Shown here piece by piece: positions 43,407 through 52,977 of a stretch of 64,000 nucleotides of DNA. Each line of letters starts with the position of its first letter. Position 1 is the stretch's first letter. Source of the DNA: Bermanella marisrubri (lineage in GTDB: Bacteria > Pseudomonadota > Gammaproteobacteria > Pseudomonadales > Oceanobacteraceae); NCBI RefSeq assembly GCF_012295615.1, contig NZ_CP051183.1, forward strand, positions 2,507,001-2,571,000, written 5' to 3'. Both the position numbers and the translations under genes were made by a program. The notes under the pieces were generated by a model. The model was not told the DNA's origin and searched no databases. It saw only the letters and a list, made by a program, of their open reading frames with translations.

Positions 43407-45593
43407 TTATGCAGCCACTACACCGCTACGTTTTGCGTAATGTTGCAGCATACTAGGTACATCCAGTATCAAGGCAATACGACCATCACCTGTAATTGTC
43501 GCACCCGCCATACCTGGCGTTCCTTGCAGCATCTTACCTAAAGGTTTTATTACCACTTCTTCTTGACCGACCAATTGATCAACAACGAAACCAACTCGCT
43601 GACTGCCCACATTTATAACTACAACATGGCCTTCAGTTACTTCCACATTATGGCTGTTGGGAATTACCCAGCGTTTCAAATAAAAGAGAGGAATCGCTTT
43701 TTCACGGACAACAACGACTTCCTGTCCATCTACCACATTCGTTTTAGTGAGATCTAAGTGGAAGATTTCGCTCACACTCACTAGTGGGAATGAAAACGCT
43801 TGATCTTCCAGCATCACCATTAGCGTTGGCATAATGGCTAAAGTTAACGGCACTTTAATAACGATCTTTGATCCTTTACCAAGCTGGGAATCGATATTGA
43901 TTGTGCCGTTCAGTTGTGTGATTTTCGTTTTCACAACATCCATGCCCACACCGCGGCCAGAGATGTCACTGATTTCGGTTTTGGTTGAAAAGCCAGGCGC
44001 AAAAATCAAATTATACGATTCAGAGTCGCTTAGACGATCAGCTGCATCTTGATCCATCACACCTTTTTCGACGGCTATTGACTGCAATTTTTTAGGATCC
44101 ATGCCTTTACCATCATCTTGAATAGACAATAGTATGTGATCACCCTCTTGTTCAGCACTTAATATGACTGTGCCATTGCGTGACTTGCCCGAGGCCTCGC
44201 GTTCATCAGGCATTTCTACACCGTGATCCACCGCATTACGTACTAAATGCACTAATGGGTCAGCCAAGGCTTCAACCAAGTTTTTATCTAAATCTGTTTC
44301 TTCACCACGTAATTCTAATGTAACTTCTTTTTTCAAGTTACGCGCCAAATCACGAACCACTCGAGGGAAACGCCCAAATACTTTCTTGATGGGTTGCATC
44401 CGTGTTTTCATCACAGATGTTTGCAAGTCACCTGTCACCACGTCTAAATTTGACACCGCTTTTGACATGGCTTCATCGTTACTATTTAGACCTAAACGCA
44501 CAAGACGATTACGAACTAAAACAAGTTCACCAACCATGTTCATGATTTCATCGAGTCGTTTCGTATCAACCCGTACAGTTGCCTCGGCCGACGGCGACTC
44601 TTGTTTCTTCTCTGGTTTTTTCGCTGCTGGACGCTCAGCTTTTGCAACAGGAGCCGGCGCTTCCTGTTTTGGAGCTTCAGCTTTAGCGGGCTCTGCATCT
44701 GGCTTCTGAGCTTGCGGCTCTGGCTCAGATGTTACTTGAGACTCAGCACCCGTTTCGCTTGGGCCTTTGCCTTTTCCGTGTAATTTATCCAGCAGTTCTT
44801 CAAATTCTGATTCTGTAATTTCTTCATTGCCATCTGCAGCAGGAGCTGCAGGTGCCGCAGTTTCTGCTTGTTCACTGCTACTGCCAACGTCATCCGTTTT
44901 GCTAGGCCCATTACCTGAACCATGCAGTTGATCAAGCAATGCTTCAAATTCGTCTTCGGTTATTTCGTCTTCATCTGAGGCGGCCGGAGTGCTGCCAACA
45001 TCGAACAAGTCATCATCGCTACTGGTCGTTTTGTCATCTTTGGCAGGAGCGGCATCATTGCCATCTAAGGCATCCAATAAACCTTCGAATTCATCATCAG
45101 TAATATCACCAGAATCACCACTCGAAGTTGCTTCATTTGACGTATCTGGAGCACTGGTAGGAGGTGTAGGGGCTGCTTCTGCTTTAGGCGCCGGAGCTGC
45201 TCCCGCAGGTTGCGAAAAGATTTTCAGATCATCAATTAAGCTTTGGTCTGCTGGCTCAGGCATTTCTCCGCCACGAACCGTCTCGAACATATCATTGACA
45301 CTATCAAGCGCACTTAAAACCACGTCCATCAAGTCTGCATCAACTTGACGTTGGCCATTTCGGAGTATGTCAAACACGTTCTCTGCAACGTGACATAAAT
45401 CCACCAGCGGGTTAATTTGTAAGAAACCCGCGCCACCTTTTACCGTATGAAAACCACGAAAAATAGAGTTCAATAAGTCTTGGTCATCTGGTCGATTTTC
45501 TAAGTCTACCAATTGCTCGGAAAGCAGCTCTAGAATTTCCCCTGCTTCTACAAGGAAGTCCTGGAGGATTTCTTCATCAGCGTCCAAACTCAT
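43407..45593 (-). CDS. cheA: Chemotaxis histidine kinase CheA
   Basis: 728 residues. P1 Hpt domain with phosphorylated His49 in GFHTVKGGAGFL; a long acidic linker (about 130-340) with three copies of an ITxxEFExLLDxLxG motif (163-180, 210-230, 258-278); P3 dimerisation VRVDTKRLDEIMNMVGELVLVRNRLVRL; P4 ATPase with HLVRNAVDHGVE, DDGKGMDP and GRGVGMDVVK; P5 CheW-like domain to the C-terminus. No recognisable globular P2; the repeats may replace it. Central kinase of the chemotaxis array; 12 nt after cheZ. Confidence 0.96.
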   Translation of the reverse strand: MSLDADEEILQDFLVEAGEILELLSEQLVDLENRPDDQDLLNSIFRGFHTVKGGAGFLQINPLVDLCHVAENVFDILRNGQRQVDADLMDVVLSALDSVNDMFETVRGGEMPEPADQSLIDDLKIFSQPAGAAPAPKAEAAPTPPTSAPDTSNEATSSGDSGDITDDEFEGLLDALDGNDAAPAKDDKTTSSDDDLFDVGSTPAASDEDEITEDEFEALLDQLHGSGNGPSKTDDVGSSSEQAETAAPAAPAADGNEEITESEFEELLDKLHGKGKGPSETGAESQVTSEPEPQAQKPDAEPAKAEAPKQEAPAPVAKAERPAAKKPEKKQESPSAEATVRVDTKRLDEIMNMVGELVLVRNRLVRLGLNSNDEAMSKAVSNLDVVTGDLQTSVMKTRMQPIKKVFGRFPRVVRDLARNLKKEVTLELRGEETDLDKNLVEALADPLVHLVRNAVDHGVEMPDEREASGKSRNGTVILSAEQEGDHILLSIQDDGKGMDPKKLQSIAVEKGVMDQDAADRLSDSESYNLIFAPGFSTKTEISDISGRGVGMDVVKTKITQLNGTINIDSQLGKGSKIVIKVPLTLAIMPTLMVMLEDQAFSFPLVSVSEIFHLDLTKTNVVDGQEVVVVREKAIPLFYLKRWVIPNSHNVEVTEGHVVVINVGSQRVGFVVDQLVGQEEVVIKPLGKMLQGTPGMAGATITGDGRIALILDVPSMLQHYAKRSGVVAA

Positions 45594-45605
45594 CCCTTTG
45601 CTCCT

Positions 45606-46382
45606 TTAGAAACCTAGACTCGACAGTAAATCGTCAACATCGTCTTGGCTGGCTGCTACATCTTCTTTCTCATCCGCATTAATTTGAGGACCCACACCTT
45701 TATCTGGATTTTGTTCCTCTTCTTCCTGCGCTTCTAGTTCACCATGCTCAATACCTGTCATGCGATCAACATGTCCGGCCATGGCAACCAAATTCACTAA
45801 ACGGGCTTCTACATCCGTGACCATCGTCGTAATACGTTGGATCACTTGCCCTGTTAAATCTTGAAAATCTTGTGCCAGCAAAATCTCATTCAGATTTGTG
45901 TTCAGTTTTTGAGTATTTTTACTGGTGCCTTGCAGAAAAGCATCAAGGCGCTTTGCTAATTCTCTAAACTCCGCGGGTGACATTTCTTTCTTTAAAAATC
46001 GTTGCCATTCCTGGTGAAGCTCATTAGATTCCTGTGCAATACCGTCAGATATAGGGAGGCTTTCCTCTACCTTATCCATAGTTTTATTGGCCGCCTTGTC
46101 CGTCATTTCTACAACGTATGCTAAACCTTCATTTGCTTCATCAATATCGCTAGCTGCGCCCTGATGCGCATCAAGTTTGAAATTTTTGATGGACTCGTGA
46201 AGAGCCCGAGTCAATCGGCCTATTTCTTGGTACAGACTTTCATCTCGTACCTTTTGTAAATCCTGAATCACCGAAACCGCACCGCCTAAATCATTTTTCT
46301 CTAGACGTTCAAATAATTCCTGTGCTTTTTCAGAAAAACGCTGTTCGAACTCGCTGCCTGATTCTAAATCCAAAGCCGCCAT
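45606..46382 (-). CDS. cheZ: CheY-P phosphatase CheZ
   Basis: 258 residues, mostly long helices. The catalytic region LAQDFQDLTGQVIQRITTMVTDVEARLVNLV carries the Gln of the QDFQDLTGQ motif that dephosphorylates CheY-P. The C-terminal tail ends AASQDDVDDLLSSLGF, the amphipathic CheY-binding helix typical of CheZ. Lies between cheY and cheA. Confidence 0.95.
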   Translation of the reverse strand: MAALDLESGSEFEQRFSEKAQELFERLEKNDLGGAVSVIQDLQKVRDESLYQEIGRLTRALHESIKNFKLDAHQGAASDIDEANEGLAYVVEMTDKAANKTMDKVEESLPISDGIAQESNELHQEWQRFLKKEMSPAEFRELAKRLDAFLQGTSKNTQKLNTNLNEILLAQDFQDLTGQVIQRITTMVTDVEARLVNLVAMAGHVDRMTGIEHGELEAQEEEEQNPDKGVGPQINADEKEDVAASQDDVDDLLSSLGF

Positions 46383-46403
46383 CTACTTGCCCTATGTAAC
46401 CGC

Positions 46404-46784
46404 TTACAAGCGCTCAAAGATTTTTTCAATCTTTTCTTTTAGTACCGCTGCCGTAAATGGTTTTACTACATATCCATTCACACCGGCTTGCGCTGCTGCC
46501 ACTATCTGGTCTCGCTTGGCTTCTGCCGTTACCATCAGAACGGGAAGGTCCTTCAGGCGCTCGTCTTCACGAACATGCTTTAGCAGTTCAATTCCTGTCA
46601 TACCCGGCATATTCCAATCCGTGACCAAGAAATCGAAGTCACCGCTTTTCAGCATGGGCAACGCAGTGTTGCCATCATCTGCTTCTTGGGTATTTGTGAA
46701 ACCCAAATCCCTTAACAGGTTTTTAATGATTCGTCTCATTGTCGAAAAATCGTCCACAACAAGAATTTTCATATTTTTATCCAA
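46404..46784 (-). CDS. cheY: Chemotaxis response regulator CheY
   Basis: 126 residues, single receiver domain: [25 protein letters not shown], phospho-acceptor in [15 protein letters not shown], switch Thr in [13 protein letters not shown] and the Lys in YVVKPFTA. Binds the flagellar switch FliM. I keep the TTG at 46784 because GGGAGGT is about six nt upstream, whereas the ATG at 46772, where homologues begin, is 17 nt from it. First gene after the fliA terminator-like hairpin and probably the head of its own unit. Confidence 0.95.
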   Translation of the reverse strand: MDKNMKILVVDDFSTMRRIIKNLLRDLGFTNTQEADDGNTALPMLKSGDFDFLVTDWNMPGMTGIELLKHVREDERLKDLPVLMVTAEAKRDQIVAAAQAGVNGYVVKPFTAAVLKEKIEKIFERL

Positions 46785-46880
46785 AGCTACCTCCCAGCGC
46801 CCTGGCCAATGACTTTATTGCCTATTTTTAGTCTAGACACACTTACCAAGTTATCCAGCAAGCATGTCAGCAAAATAAAG

Positions 46881-46888
46881 TTGTCGGC
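46881..46888 (-). promoter_or_regulatory. Possible FliA (sigma-28) -10 element before cheY
   Basis: Minus strand GCCGACAA, one base from the sigma-28 consensus GCCGATAA, about 97 nt before cheY. The expected TAAAG at -35 is not present, so this is a partial match. Confidence 0.3.
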
Positions 46889-46928
46889 AGGTTCGGTCCT
46901 GTGAATGACTAATAATTAATCCTAATAA

Positions 46929-46963
46929 AACCTAAATTAAGCATAGCTATTAATTTATAGGTT
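46929..46963 (-). terminator. Terminator-like hairpin after fliA
   Basis: AACCTATAAATTA and TTAATTTAGGTT pair with a two-base bulge, followed on the minus strand by TTATT. AT-rich and so modest in strength; divides the fliA and cheY units. Confidence 0.45.
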
Positions 46964-46994
46964 GCAGAAATATTTACTGAGCTTTTAGGGCAAA

Positions 46995-47732
46995 CTATTG
47001 CCCTTCGGCCCATTCCTGTAGACGTGCGCGCAAACGATGAGCCGCCTGCGAGTGTATTTGACTGACGCGAGACTCACTCACTTCTAATACCGCACCGATT
47101 TCTTTTAAGTTGAGTTCTTCGTCGTAATAGAGAGCGAGGACGAGTTGCTCTCGTTCAGGTAGTTGACTGATTGCCTTGGCAAGCTGCTGTTGGAAATGTT
47201 CGCTTTGTAGGTCCTGGAGCGGGCTCTCGTCATCATGACCCATGAAGTCGGACTCCTGCTCACCTCGCTGCTCTAACAAATCCTCAAAACTGAACAAACG
47301 CGATCCGGCCCCATCTTGTAAATGTTGATGGTATTCTTCCAATTCCATACCTAGGGCTTTTGCTACCTCTTGATCTTGAGCATCGCGACCAGTTTGAGAT
47401 TCTACGTAGCGGATAGCTTCGCTGATGCGACGGCTATTGCGATGCACACTGCGTGGTGCCCAGTCGCCTTTACGAATCTCGTCGAGCATGGAACCGCGTA
47501 TTCGGATACCCGCATAGGTTTCGAAGCTAGCACCTTTACTAGGTTCGTACTTCTGTGCTGCCTCGATTAATCCAATCATGCCTGACTGAATAAGGTCGTC
47601 TACCTGCACTGAGTCAGGCAATCGGCCTTTCAAATGGTGAGCAATACGTTTTACCAAGGATGCGTATTCTTCGACCAGCGTATTGAAATTTTGTTTTTCA
47701 TCACCGAGATACATGGCTGCACCACTGTTCAT
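46995..47732 (-). CDS. fliA: RNA polymerase sigma factor FliA (sigma-28)
   Basis: Sigma factor for late flagellar and chemotaxis genes. 245 residues: region 2 LVKRIAHHLKGRLPDSVQVDDLIQSGMIGLIEAAQKYEPSKGASFETYAGIRIRGSMLDEIRKGDWAPRSVHR is characteristic, and region 4 ends LPEREQLVLALYYDEELNLKEIGAVLEVSESRVSQIHSQAAHRLR. Starts 11 nt after flhG and belongs to the flhA-flhF-flhG-fliA unit. Normally held inactive by FlgM, which is not in this window. Confidence 0.96.
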   Translation of the reverse strand: MNSGAAMYLGDEKQNFNTLVEEYASLVKRIAHHLKGRLPDSVQVDDLIQSGMIGLIEAAQKYEPSKGASFETYAGIRIRGSMLDEIRKGDWAPRSVHRNSRRISEAIRYVESQTGRDAQDQEVAKALGMELEEYHQHLQDGAGSRLFSFEDLLEQRGEQESDFMGHDDESPLQDLQSEHFQQQLAKAISQLPEREQLVLALYYDEELNLKEIGAVLEVSESRVSQIHSQAAHRLRARLQEWAEGQ

Positions 47733-47743
47733 GGTTATACGTC

Positions 47744-48616
47744 CTACCCACGTACTGTCGACAATACCAAGTTTTCAACAAAAAACTCCAAGTTACCTCT
47801 GGGGGTTGTTGGCAAGGGCCAGCTATCTACTTTTTTTGCTAATGCTTTGAAGGCCAAGGCTGCTTTAGCACGAGGATAGGCCTCAATCACTGGTCGCTGG
47901 CGCTGTACCGCGCGCTTAACAGCATCGTCTTGCGGCACACACCCCACATACTGTAATGCCACATCCAAAAAGCGATCTGTTACTTTAGTAAGCTTAGCAA
48001 ATAAGTTATGACCGTCTTGGCTAGTTTTGACCATATTGGCTAGAATACGAAAACGAAAAACACCGTGATCGCGATTAAGAAGCTTTATCAGTGCGTAGGC
48101 GTCCGTAATACTGGTGGGTTCATCGGTTACGACCACCAAGACTTCTTGGCTGGCTTTCACAAATGACACCACACTGTCACCAATACCGGCTGCAGTATCC
48201 ACAATCAGTACATCCAGTTGATCACTAATCGAATCAAATGCACGAATCAATCCAGCATGTTCCCTTGGTTCTAGTGTTGTCATAGCCTGTGTGCCTGAAG
48301 CAGCGGGAATAATACGTATACCACCTGGGCCATTGACCATGACATCACGGAGACTGGCTTCCCCAGAAATAACGTTGCTGATATTTTCTTTAGTGGTCAG
48401 CCCCAATAACACGTCAATATTAGCGAGTCCCAAATCCGCATCCAAAACCACAACTCTTCGCCCCATCTCTGCAAGAGCGATTGCCAAGTTGACTGACACG
48501 TTACTTTTACCAACGCCTCCCTTACCGCCGGTCACCGCGATTACTTGAACTGGATGCATGGATTGGTTATCTCCTTTGTTCTGTCGGTAAGCATCTAGGC
48601 TATACAACTCGCTCAT
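47744..48616 (-). CDS. flhG: Flagellar number regulator FlhG (FleN/YlxH)
   Basis: MinD-like ATPase that limits flagellar number, in Pseudomonas by antagonising FleQ. 290 residues from ATG 48616, which overlaps the flhF stop as ATGA and has GGGAG seven nt upstream (a GTG six nt earlier is possible). The N-terminal DQAGGLR-type activating region is represented by SLDAYRQNK; Walker A VTGGKGGVGKSNVSVNLA, DADLGLANIDVLLGL and VDTAAGIGDSVV follow. The C-terminus carries the membrane-targeting helix region. Confidence 0.93.
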   Translation of the reverse strand: MSELYSLDAYRQNKGDNQSMHPVQVIAVTGGKGGVGKSNVSVNLAIALAEMGRRVVVLDADLGLANIDVLLGLTTKENISNVISGEASLRDVMVNGPGGIRIIPAASGTQAMTTLEPREHAGLIRAFDSISDQLDVLIVDTAAGIGDSVVSFVKASQEVLVVVTDEPTSITDAYALIKLLNRDHGVFRFRILANMVKTSQDGHNLFAKLTKVTDRFLDVALQYVGCVPQDDAVKRAVQRQRPVIEAYPRAKAALAFKALAKKVDSWPLPTTPRGNLEFFVENLVLSTVRG

Positions 48617-50058
48617 GACCACACTCCCTGAGCTTCTGCCTCATCCTGCGACGCTTGTTCTTGCTTCGCCATTACAACGGCGCGCTTAACTAATGCCTTG
48701 GCACTGGCCACATGAAAATCGTCTGGTATGCGCTGGCCGTCGGTCGCATAAGACAAATCTAAACCACTCTCTAATAATGCACTTAGCGCATCACCTAAAC
48801 TGCTGGCCTCATCTAGCTTGGTCAGAACACAGCCGCCTATTCCGGCTGCTTTATAATTATGATAGACCTTACGTAAGACTCTGCTGGTACTAGTGGCGGG
48901 TAATGTTAATAAGGTATGAACACGGCCTCGCAAAGAAGCCAGCTGTTCTAATTGATAGTTCAGCATTGGGTGCTGTGGCGTCAAACCAGCGGTATCAATG
49001 AGCACAAGATCACAGTCACTCAGCTCATCAAGGCACTTGCTCAAGGTATGCTCCTGATCTGCCACCTGCACTGGAACACCTAATATTTGTCCCAACGTTT
49101 TAAGCTGATCATGGGCCGCTAAACGATAATTATCCATGGTCACGAGGCCAATGCTGGCGTTTTCGTGTTCCAATGTAAAACGCACCGCCATTTTCGCGAT
49201 GGTCGTGGTTTTACCGGCACCGGTTGGCCCAACCATGGCATAAACACCGCCGCGTTTCAGTCGATCACTGGGGCTAATATTCATATGCTGAACTAAGTCT
49301 TGCAGGATTAATTGCCAAGCGCCTTTTTCATCTGCGTGACTGACAACGTCATGCACCAATTGGTAAATCACCCAATCATCAAACCCCATGTTTTCCAATC
49401 GTTGCCAGAACTTTGCTTGCAGTGCATTGGCTGGTGCGTATTTTTTCCAAACAAAATTGGCTGGTTGCTGTAGTGCTTTTTGTCCATCTCCGCACAACAT
49501 TTCTTTCAAGTCATGTAGCTCATTGCGCATATCATCAAGCATGGCGAGGCGTTCTTGCTTTTGCTGTGCCTTAGGCTCACGTTGCAGAGGCTGCACAGGA
49601 TCTAATTGGCTATCTCGACGCGTTTTCATTTCGTCCAGTGCCATACGCAATGCTTCTTTATCTTGGCTGGCACTAATAGTTTTTGCACTTCCGCCATCAC
49701 GCTGGCGCTTCATGGTTTCCAACTGTTCTTGAAGTTGCAGCTGTTCATTAACCTGTTTTCGTTCATCATCCGATAGGAACGGCCATGGTTCTTTTTCTTT
49801 ACGACGCTCTTGCGTATTTTTATCGCGAGAAAAAGTAGGTGAAGGTAAATGGCTGTCATCCACTTCGCCGTCTTCAGTAAATGCCATTGGCGGAGCAGAG
49901 GTTTTCGCACTAGAAGGTTCGTAGTTCTGCGCCACGATAATCTCGACACCGCCTTTCACTCTATGATTAGACAGAATGACGGCATCCGGGCCCATTTCAT
50001 CGCGCACGGTTTTCAGCGCTTTTTGCATACTGCTGGCGGTAAAACGACGAACTCTCAT
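48613..50058 (-). CDS. flhF: Flagellar placement GTPase FlhF
   Basis: SRP-family GTPase that directs flagella to the pole. 481 residues: basic N-terminal B domain (MRVRRFTASSMQKALKTVRDEMGPDAVILSNHRV), a long charged linker, N domain (about 220-270) and G domain with MVGPTGAGKTTTIAKMAVRF (P loop), TMDNYRLAAHDQLKTLGQIL, LIDTAGL and LTKLDEASSLGDALS. Gene order flhA-flhF-flhG-fliA is conserved in polar flagellates. Confidence 0.95.
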   Translation of the reverse strand: MRVRRFTASSMQKALKTVRDEMGPDAVILSNHRVKGGVEIIVAQNYEPSSAKTSAPPMAFTEDGEVDDSHLPSPTFSRDKNTQERRKEKEPWPFLSDDERKQVNEQLQLQEQLETMKRQRDGGSAKTISASQDKEALRMALDEMKTRRDSQLDPVQPLQREPKAQQKQERLAMLDDMRNELHDLKEMLCGDGQKALQQPANFVWKKYAPANALQAKFWQRLENMGFDDWVIYQLVHDVVSHADEKGAWQLILQDLVQHMNISPSDRLKRGGVYAMVGPTGAGKTTTIAKMAVRFTLEHENASIGLVTMDNYRLAAHDQLKTLGQILGVPVQVADQEHTLSKCLDELSDCDLVLIDTAGLTPQHPMLNYQLEQLASLRGRVHTLLTLPATSTSRVLRKVYHNYKAAGIGGCVLTKLDEASSLGDALSALLESGLDLSYATDGQRIPDDFHVASAKALVKRAVVMAKQEQASQDEAEAQGVWS

Positions 50059-50087
50059 ACTCGGTATCTCACATCGTTCGGTTCACA

Positions 50088-52310
50088 CTATGCCCCGATG
50101 GTGGCGGCAATGGTTATTTGTTTGTTATCAGGTATTTCCTGATACGAAATGACATGTAGGCTATCGGTAACATTACGAGCAAAATTCGATAGCACAGGAC
50201 GCAAGGTAGCGTTTACTAGCAACACAGCAGGATTACCTGCCATTTCTTGATTGCGAGCAGCTTCCACCATAGATTGCTGTAACTTTTCGGCCATTGATGG
50301 TTCAAGAATCATCTGATCGCTCTGCCCTGTTTGTTGTCGGTTCTGCTGATAGGTTTTGAGCAATAACTGTTCCAATGATGGATCTAGGGTAATAACGGAG
50401 AGATCTTGCGCGTTACCATAGATACTATGCACGATGAGACGCTTTAAGACTCTTCGAACCTCGACTGTTAATGCGGCAGTATCTTGACTATCGACCTGAG
50501 TGTTCGCCAAAGCTTCGGCAATACTGCGCATGTCGCGCACTGGCACGCCTTCCTGTAACAAGTTTTGCAAGATCGTTAATAGCTGACTCAAATTAAGCGT
50601 GTTGGGCACTAATTCTTCGGCGAGTTTCGGTGACACACTAGCAAGTCGATCCAGCATTTTTTGTACTTCTTCGTGACCGATTAGCTCTGCACTATGGCTT
50701 TGTAGTATTTGATTTAAATGAGTGGCCACCACTGTACTGGCGTCCACTACGGTATAGCCAAGCGTTTGCGCTTGATCTTTTTTACCGCTTTCAATCCACA
50801 CAGCTTCTAGGCCAAAGGCTGGATCAATGGTTTCAATACCTTCTACGTTACCAAACACCTGACCCGGATTAATGGCCATATCGCGATCGGGTTCAATCTC
50901 GGCCTCGGCAACGGCCACGCCCATTAATAAAACTCGATAGGCATTAGGAGCGAGGTCTAAATTATCTCGAATGTGAACACTAGGAATAAGAAAACCAAGA
51001 TCTTGTGAAAGTTTTCGGCGAATGCCTTTAATGCGTCCCAACAATTGGCCGCCCTGACTTTTATCCACTAATGGAATTAAACGATAGCCTACTTCCAAGC
51101 CAATGATGTCCACCTCTTCGACGTCATCCCAGTCCACATCCTTGGTATCGTCGGGCAATGCAGGTTGCGCCGATCCACCAGACAAGGCTTGATTAGAGGA
51201 ACCACTTTGTGGTGCTGCGCCTCCACCGCCAGCTGCTCTCTGTGCAGCCTGACGAGCACTGCCGGAAATACCTTCGTCGACAATTTCTGGCTCATTGTTG
51301 CGTTTATGAATCCAGTAAGCCCAAACAGCAGCCAATACACCCAGCCCTAAGAAAGCCAAATGCGGCATGCTAGGAATAAGACCCATTAAAATAAGAATAC
51401 CCGATGCGATAGCCAAAGCTCGACTGGAGGAAAACATCTGACTAATGACCTGACCGCCTACGTCTTCCTCACTATTATTTCGGGTGACAATAATGGCGGT
51501 GGCAGTAGAAAGTAGTAAGCTTGGAATCTGTGCTACCAAGCCGTCACCGATAGTCAGCAAGGCATAAACTTCGGTAGCACGCGAAAAATCCAAATCGTGC
51601 TGCGCCATACCGATTGCCAGACCACCAATAATGTTGATTAACAAAATCAACATGCCCGCAATAGCATCCCCTTTCACAAATTTACTGGCACCGTCCATGG
51701 AGCCATAAAAATCCGCTTCATTGGCCACTTCGGAGCGTCGAGCTTTAGCTTGCTCTGCATCGATCAAACCACCATTTAAATCAGCATCGATGGCCATTTG
51801 CTTACCCGGCATAGCATCAAGAGTAAAGCGAGCGCTCACTTCTGAAACTCGACCTGCACCTTTTGTCACTACGACAAAGTTAATAATCATGAGAATCAAG
51901 AAGACCACCAAACCCACAGCATAGTTGCCGCCGACGAGCACTTCGCCGAATGCTTCGATCACCTTACCCGCGGCGGCACCGCCTTCATGCCCCTCAAGCA
52001 AGACAACTCGGGTAGAGGCAACATTTAAAGCAAGACGCAATAGGGTTGCTACTAACAAAACGCTGGGAAAAATTGCAAAGTCCAGAGGCTTTCCAGCATA
52101 GATTGAAACCATTAATACAACGATGGCTAATGCAATATTAAAGGTGAAAAAGATATCCAATAAAAACGGAGGTACGGGCAGTGTCATCATGCCCAGTAAA
52201 ACCATCAGCATGATAGGAATACCAATATTGCCTTTCGCTAATGAGCGTACATTGCCCAAAGCGCCTTTTAGATCCCCTTGCGATGGAAGTGATAACTTTC
52301 CGACAGCCAT
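50088..52310 (-). CDS. flhA: Flagellar export apparatus protein FlhA
   Basis: Export gate component of the flagellar type III system. 740 residues (somewhat longer than the usual ~700). N-terminal membrane half with about eight TM helices and the conserved loop ARFTLDAMPGKQMAIDADLNGGLIDAEQAKARRSEVANEADFYGSMDGASKFVKGDAIAG (FHIPEP signature region); a Gly/Ala/Ser/Gln-rich linker (about 345-385) before the cytosolic domain explains the extra length. A sigma-54-type promoter lies 42 nt upstream. Confidence 0.96.
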   Translation of the reverse strand: MAVGKLSLPSQGDLKGALGNVRSLAKGNIGIPIMLMVLLGMMTLPVPPFLLDIFFTFNIALAIVVLMVSIYAGKPLDFAIFPSVLLVATLLRLALNVASTRVVLLEGHEGGAAAGKVIEAFGEVLVGGNYAVGLVVFLILMIINFVVVTKGAGRVSEVSARFTLDAMPGKQMAIDADLNGGLIDAEQAKARRSEVANEADFYGSMDGASKFVKGDAIAGMLILLINIIGGLAIGMAQHDLDFSRATEVYALLTIGDGLVAQIPSLLLSTATAIIVTRNNSEEDVGGQVISQMFSSSRALAIASGILILMGLIPSMPHLAFLGLGVLAAVWAYWIHKRNNEPEIVDEGISGSARQAAQRAAGGGGAAPQSGSSNQALSGGSAQPALPDDTKDVDWDDVEEVDIIGLEVGYRLIPLVDKSQGGQLLGRIKGIRRKLSQDLGFLIPSVHIRDNLDLAPNAYRVLLMGVAVAEAEIEPDRDMAINPGQVFGNVEGIETIDPAFGLEAVWIESGKKDQAQTLGYTVVDASTVVATHLNQILQSHSAELIGHEEVQKMLDRLASVSPKLAEELVPNTLNLSQLLTILQNLLQEGVPVRDMRSIAEALANTQVDSQDTAALTVEVRRVLKRLIVHSIYGNAQDLSVITLDPSLEQLLLKTYQQNRQQTGQSDQMILEPSMAEKLQQSMVEAARNQEMAGNPAVLLVNATLRPVLSNFARNVTDSLHVISYQEIPDNKQITIAATIGA

Positions 52311-52351
52311 AAACTACAACTACTCTAAAATTTTGACGTTGTATCGCCTGT

Positions 52352-52367
52352 TGCAAAAATATGGCCA
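52352..52367 (-). promoter_or_regulatory. Sigma-54-type promoter before flhA
   Basis: Minus strand TGGCCATATTTTTGCA with GG and GC 10 nt apart and TTGCA at -12; leader about 30 nt. In Pseudomonas flhA is driven by FleQ and RpoN. Confidence 0.65.
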
Positions 52368-52435
52368 GCATGTGATCTTGATCAAATATTTGCAGGTATA
52401 CTTGTATATAGACAGCAGAATAAGGGATGAATGGG

Positions 52436-52972
52436 ATGTTACAGAAAGTCTGGGACTTTTGGTTTCATGAATTAACAGAAGAACAGTGGTTCAAAAAAGA
52501 CAGTCATATTGACCAAATCATGACGCAAAGGTTTAAGGCGATTCACCAGCAAGCGGCCAACTCCGAATTATGGGAATGGCGGAATACGCCAAAAGGACGC
52601 TTGGCAGAAGTACTGCTGTTAGATCAATTCTCGCGTAACATTTATCGAGATACACCCAATGCCTTTGCTAGCGATACTTTAGCGCTTGCGCTAGCACAAG
52701 AGGCTATTCGCAACGAATATCACCTTACTCTCACACCACAAGAGCGTGCTTTTCTTTATATGCCTTTTATGCACAGCGAATCACTCGCGATACACGAAGA
52801 GGCCATTAAACAGTTTAGTGAACCAGGGCTGGAAAATAATCTTAAGTTTGAAAAAATGCATAAGGACATCATTGAGCGCTTTGGACGCTATCCTCATCGC
52901 AATATGATTCTTGGTCGCAAAAGCACACCAGAAGAAATTGAATTCCTAAAACAACCAGGCTCAAGCTTCTAG
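52436..52972 (+). CDS. DUF924 family protein
   Basis: 178 residues from ATG 52436 (TAAGGG eight nt upstream; another in-frame ATG at 52427). DUF924 hallmarks: VWDFWFHELTEEQWFKKDSHIDQIMTQRF, GRLAEVLLLDQFSRNIYRDTPNAFASD, ERAFLYMPFMHSESL and RFGRYPHRNMILGRKSTPEEIEFL. All-helical TPR-like fold; function unknown. It is the only plus-strand gene in the flagellar region, wedged between flhA and flhB and ending 5 bp from the flhB stop. Confidence 0.88.
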   Translation: MLQKVWDFWFHELTEEQWFKKDSHIDQIMTQRFKAIHQQAANSELWEWRNTPKGRLAEVLLLDQFSRNIYRDTPNAFASDTLALALAQEAIRNEYHLTLTPQERAFLYMPFMHSESLAIHEEAIKQFSEPGLENNLKFEKMHKDIIERFGRYPHRNMILGRKSTPEEIEFLKQPGSSF

Positions 52973-52977
52973 TCTAT

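Noticed and set aside
46988-47003. GGGCAA/TTGCCC hairpin over the fliA stop codon
   Set aside because: Six-bp stem with no U tract; the hairpin at 46929-46963 is a better terminator candidate.
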